A stretch of DNA of 64,000 bases. Source: Latrodectus hesperus (Eukaryota > Arthropoda > Arachnida > Araneae > Theridiidae). Made by a program: the position numbers and the translations under genes. The DNA is taken from NCBI GenBank assembly GCA_037975125.1, contig CM075857.1, positions 40,850,436 to 40,914,435 of the forward strand. Direction: 5' to 3'. Positions 62,806 through 64,000 of the stretch are shown here, piece after piece (the stretch's first letter is position 1; the number at the start of each line of letters is the position of its first letter). The notes beneath the pieces are model-generated. The model was not told the origin of the DNA. It did not search any database and saw only the letters and a program-made list of their open reading frames with translations.

Positions 62806-63545
62806 AATGTCAGTTTAGTTTAGTTCATGGATCTTGATTCATTGAATACATATTTGCATTCTTTAATATTTTTTTCATGCATGCCCAATTTTTTTACTAT
62901 GTCAACATCATTTGTTGCTCATATAACTTTATTTGCAGCTAAAGTTTATATATTAATTACAAATACTTATTTATGTTAACGAAAAAAGTTGCTTCCAAAA
63001 AAAAAAAAAAAAAAACCTTGAATTATCAATAAAAATTATATTTAATAAATAAAATTTATGCACATGTATCACTTCAGTTGATATTTCAAAATTTATTATG
63101 GAGTTCTTCAAAAAATATACAATTGAATTGAAAATGCATTTGTAATTCAATCTACATTTTTATATTTCTAATCTCTCTCTCTCTTTTCTAATTTTTTTCT
63201 TTTGAATACCATGATTTGAAATTAACTTTATGCTTACAAGAGTCAATGAATTAATATAGAGTTTTCTTAAAAATAAATTGAATAGTTAAGAATATTATCA
63301 GCAATTTCTAACTATTATATTCATCATACAAAAGAATTTCGTTTTAATTATTTCAAATAATTTTATCATTTTTTATGGTATAATATATTTAATTAAAAAT
63401 TATTATTTAAATAACAATTAATAAAAGTTCTTGTTATAAAAAATTATTACTTTAAGAAAAATCATACTTTGATATTTTAAATATAATTAGATTTTTTAAA
63501 ATTTCATTTTAAAAAATGGATTTTTCTTTTTACTTAGTTTAATTA
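62806..63545. other. AT-rich intergenic DNA
   Basis: It includes an 18-20 nt A-run at about 62997-63016. No gene. Confidence 0.4.
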
Positions 63546-63875
63546 TATGATAATCTTTTCCGCCGACAAATATTCAGTTAATTGGAGACATTTTGGAGTT
63601 GAACAACTAACGCCAAAGAATAAAAAGAAGACATTTAGTCCAAAACAGAGATCGATTTGAAGAGAAAAGTACGAGTTGCCATCTCTATTTTCTCAAATTG
63701 GAACTGCTAGTGAGGAAAAAAAAGTAGTTTAGCTTTCCCTCTTCCCGTCCATCCGCGTAACCTTCTTCAACTTCCTGCAGGGTTGCCAGATTAACTGCAT
63801 ATTGCAGTCCAACAGATCGCCAAAAAATTATTAGAAAAATCAAGACTATTGCTGCCATGTTTTTCTTTTTTTCCC
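63546..63875. other. GC-richer island near window edge
   Basis: Higher-complexity block with an acceptor-like CTTCCTGCAG at about 63771-63780 and no open frame after it. Could be regulatory or part of a feature continuing beyond the window. Confidence 0.25.
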
Positions 63876-64000
63876 CCTAATTTACTGTAAGCTCATTTTT
63901 TAAAAATGTTTTTATAGAAGTATTTAATTTTGTATGAGAGACACTCAAAATCCAAATAATAAAATGTGATTAATATTTAATAATAATCGAACAGTGAGTC

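Overview
The window looks like a very AT-rich eukaryotic, probably arthropod, chromosome segment. An orb-weaving or other entelegyne spider fits best: it has a short gene split by a multi-kilobase intron, many tRNA-headed SINEs, (AT)n microsatellites and degenerate DNA transposons. No bacterial operons, phage, CRISPR arrays or rRNA are visible. The species cannot be fixed from sequence alone.

One protein gene can be supported end to end. It is a SERTA-domain gene of the taranis/SERTAD family on the minus strand, with a probable start site near 19406, coding exon 1 at 18880-19090, a phase-1 intron of about 6 kb, and a large second coding exon at 11666-12861. Together these encode 468 residues. 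The 3' UTR may end near 11.56 kb or run about 4 kb to a good poly(A) site at 7.61 kb. Three CTCF-like motifs lie within 2.7 kb of exon 1. The intron carries a 16-bp palindrome around a PAR-bZIP site and a perfect CRE. A small minus-strand exon candidate at 57.5 kb has the right splice phase to be an alternative first exon.

Mobile DNA makes up much of the rest. There is a complete but broken piggyBac-type element (40297-42684) with GC-rich near-palindromic subterminal repeats, a mariner-like transposase remnant (about 1.09-1.54 kb), two MITE-like inverted-repeat elements (2736-2994 and 3502-4060), a probable solo LTR (60667-60939), and about a dozen tRNA-derived SINEs. Tandem repeats include a 185-bp triplet, a 57-bp minisatellite and several long (AT)n arrays.

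From about 20 kb to 64 kb no further gene is clear. Short GC-richer islands stand out every few kilobases against the AT-rich background (for example 22.9, 25.9, 30.4, 34.1, 37.6, 46.4 and 53.2 kb). They could be conserved regulatory elements or unrecognised exons. Two more plus-strand exon candidates, at 2557-2645 and 22994-23083, are bounded by splice sites but belong to no recognised protein. No clearly novel system is visible. The strongest leads are the regulatory architecture around the SERTA gene, the piggyBac terminal architecture, and SINEs that share a tail beneath different heads.
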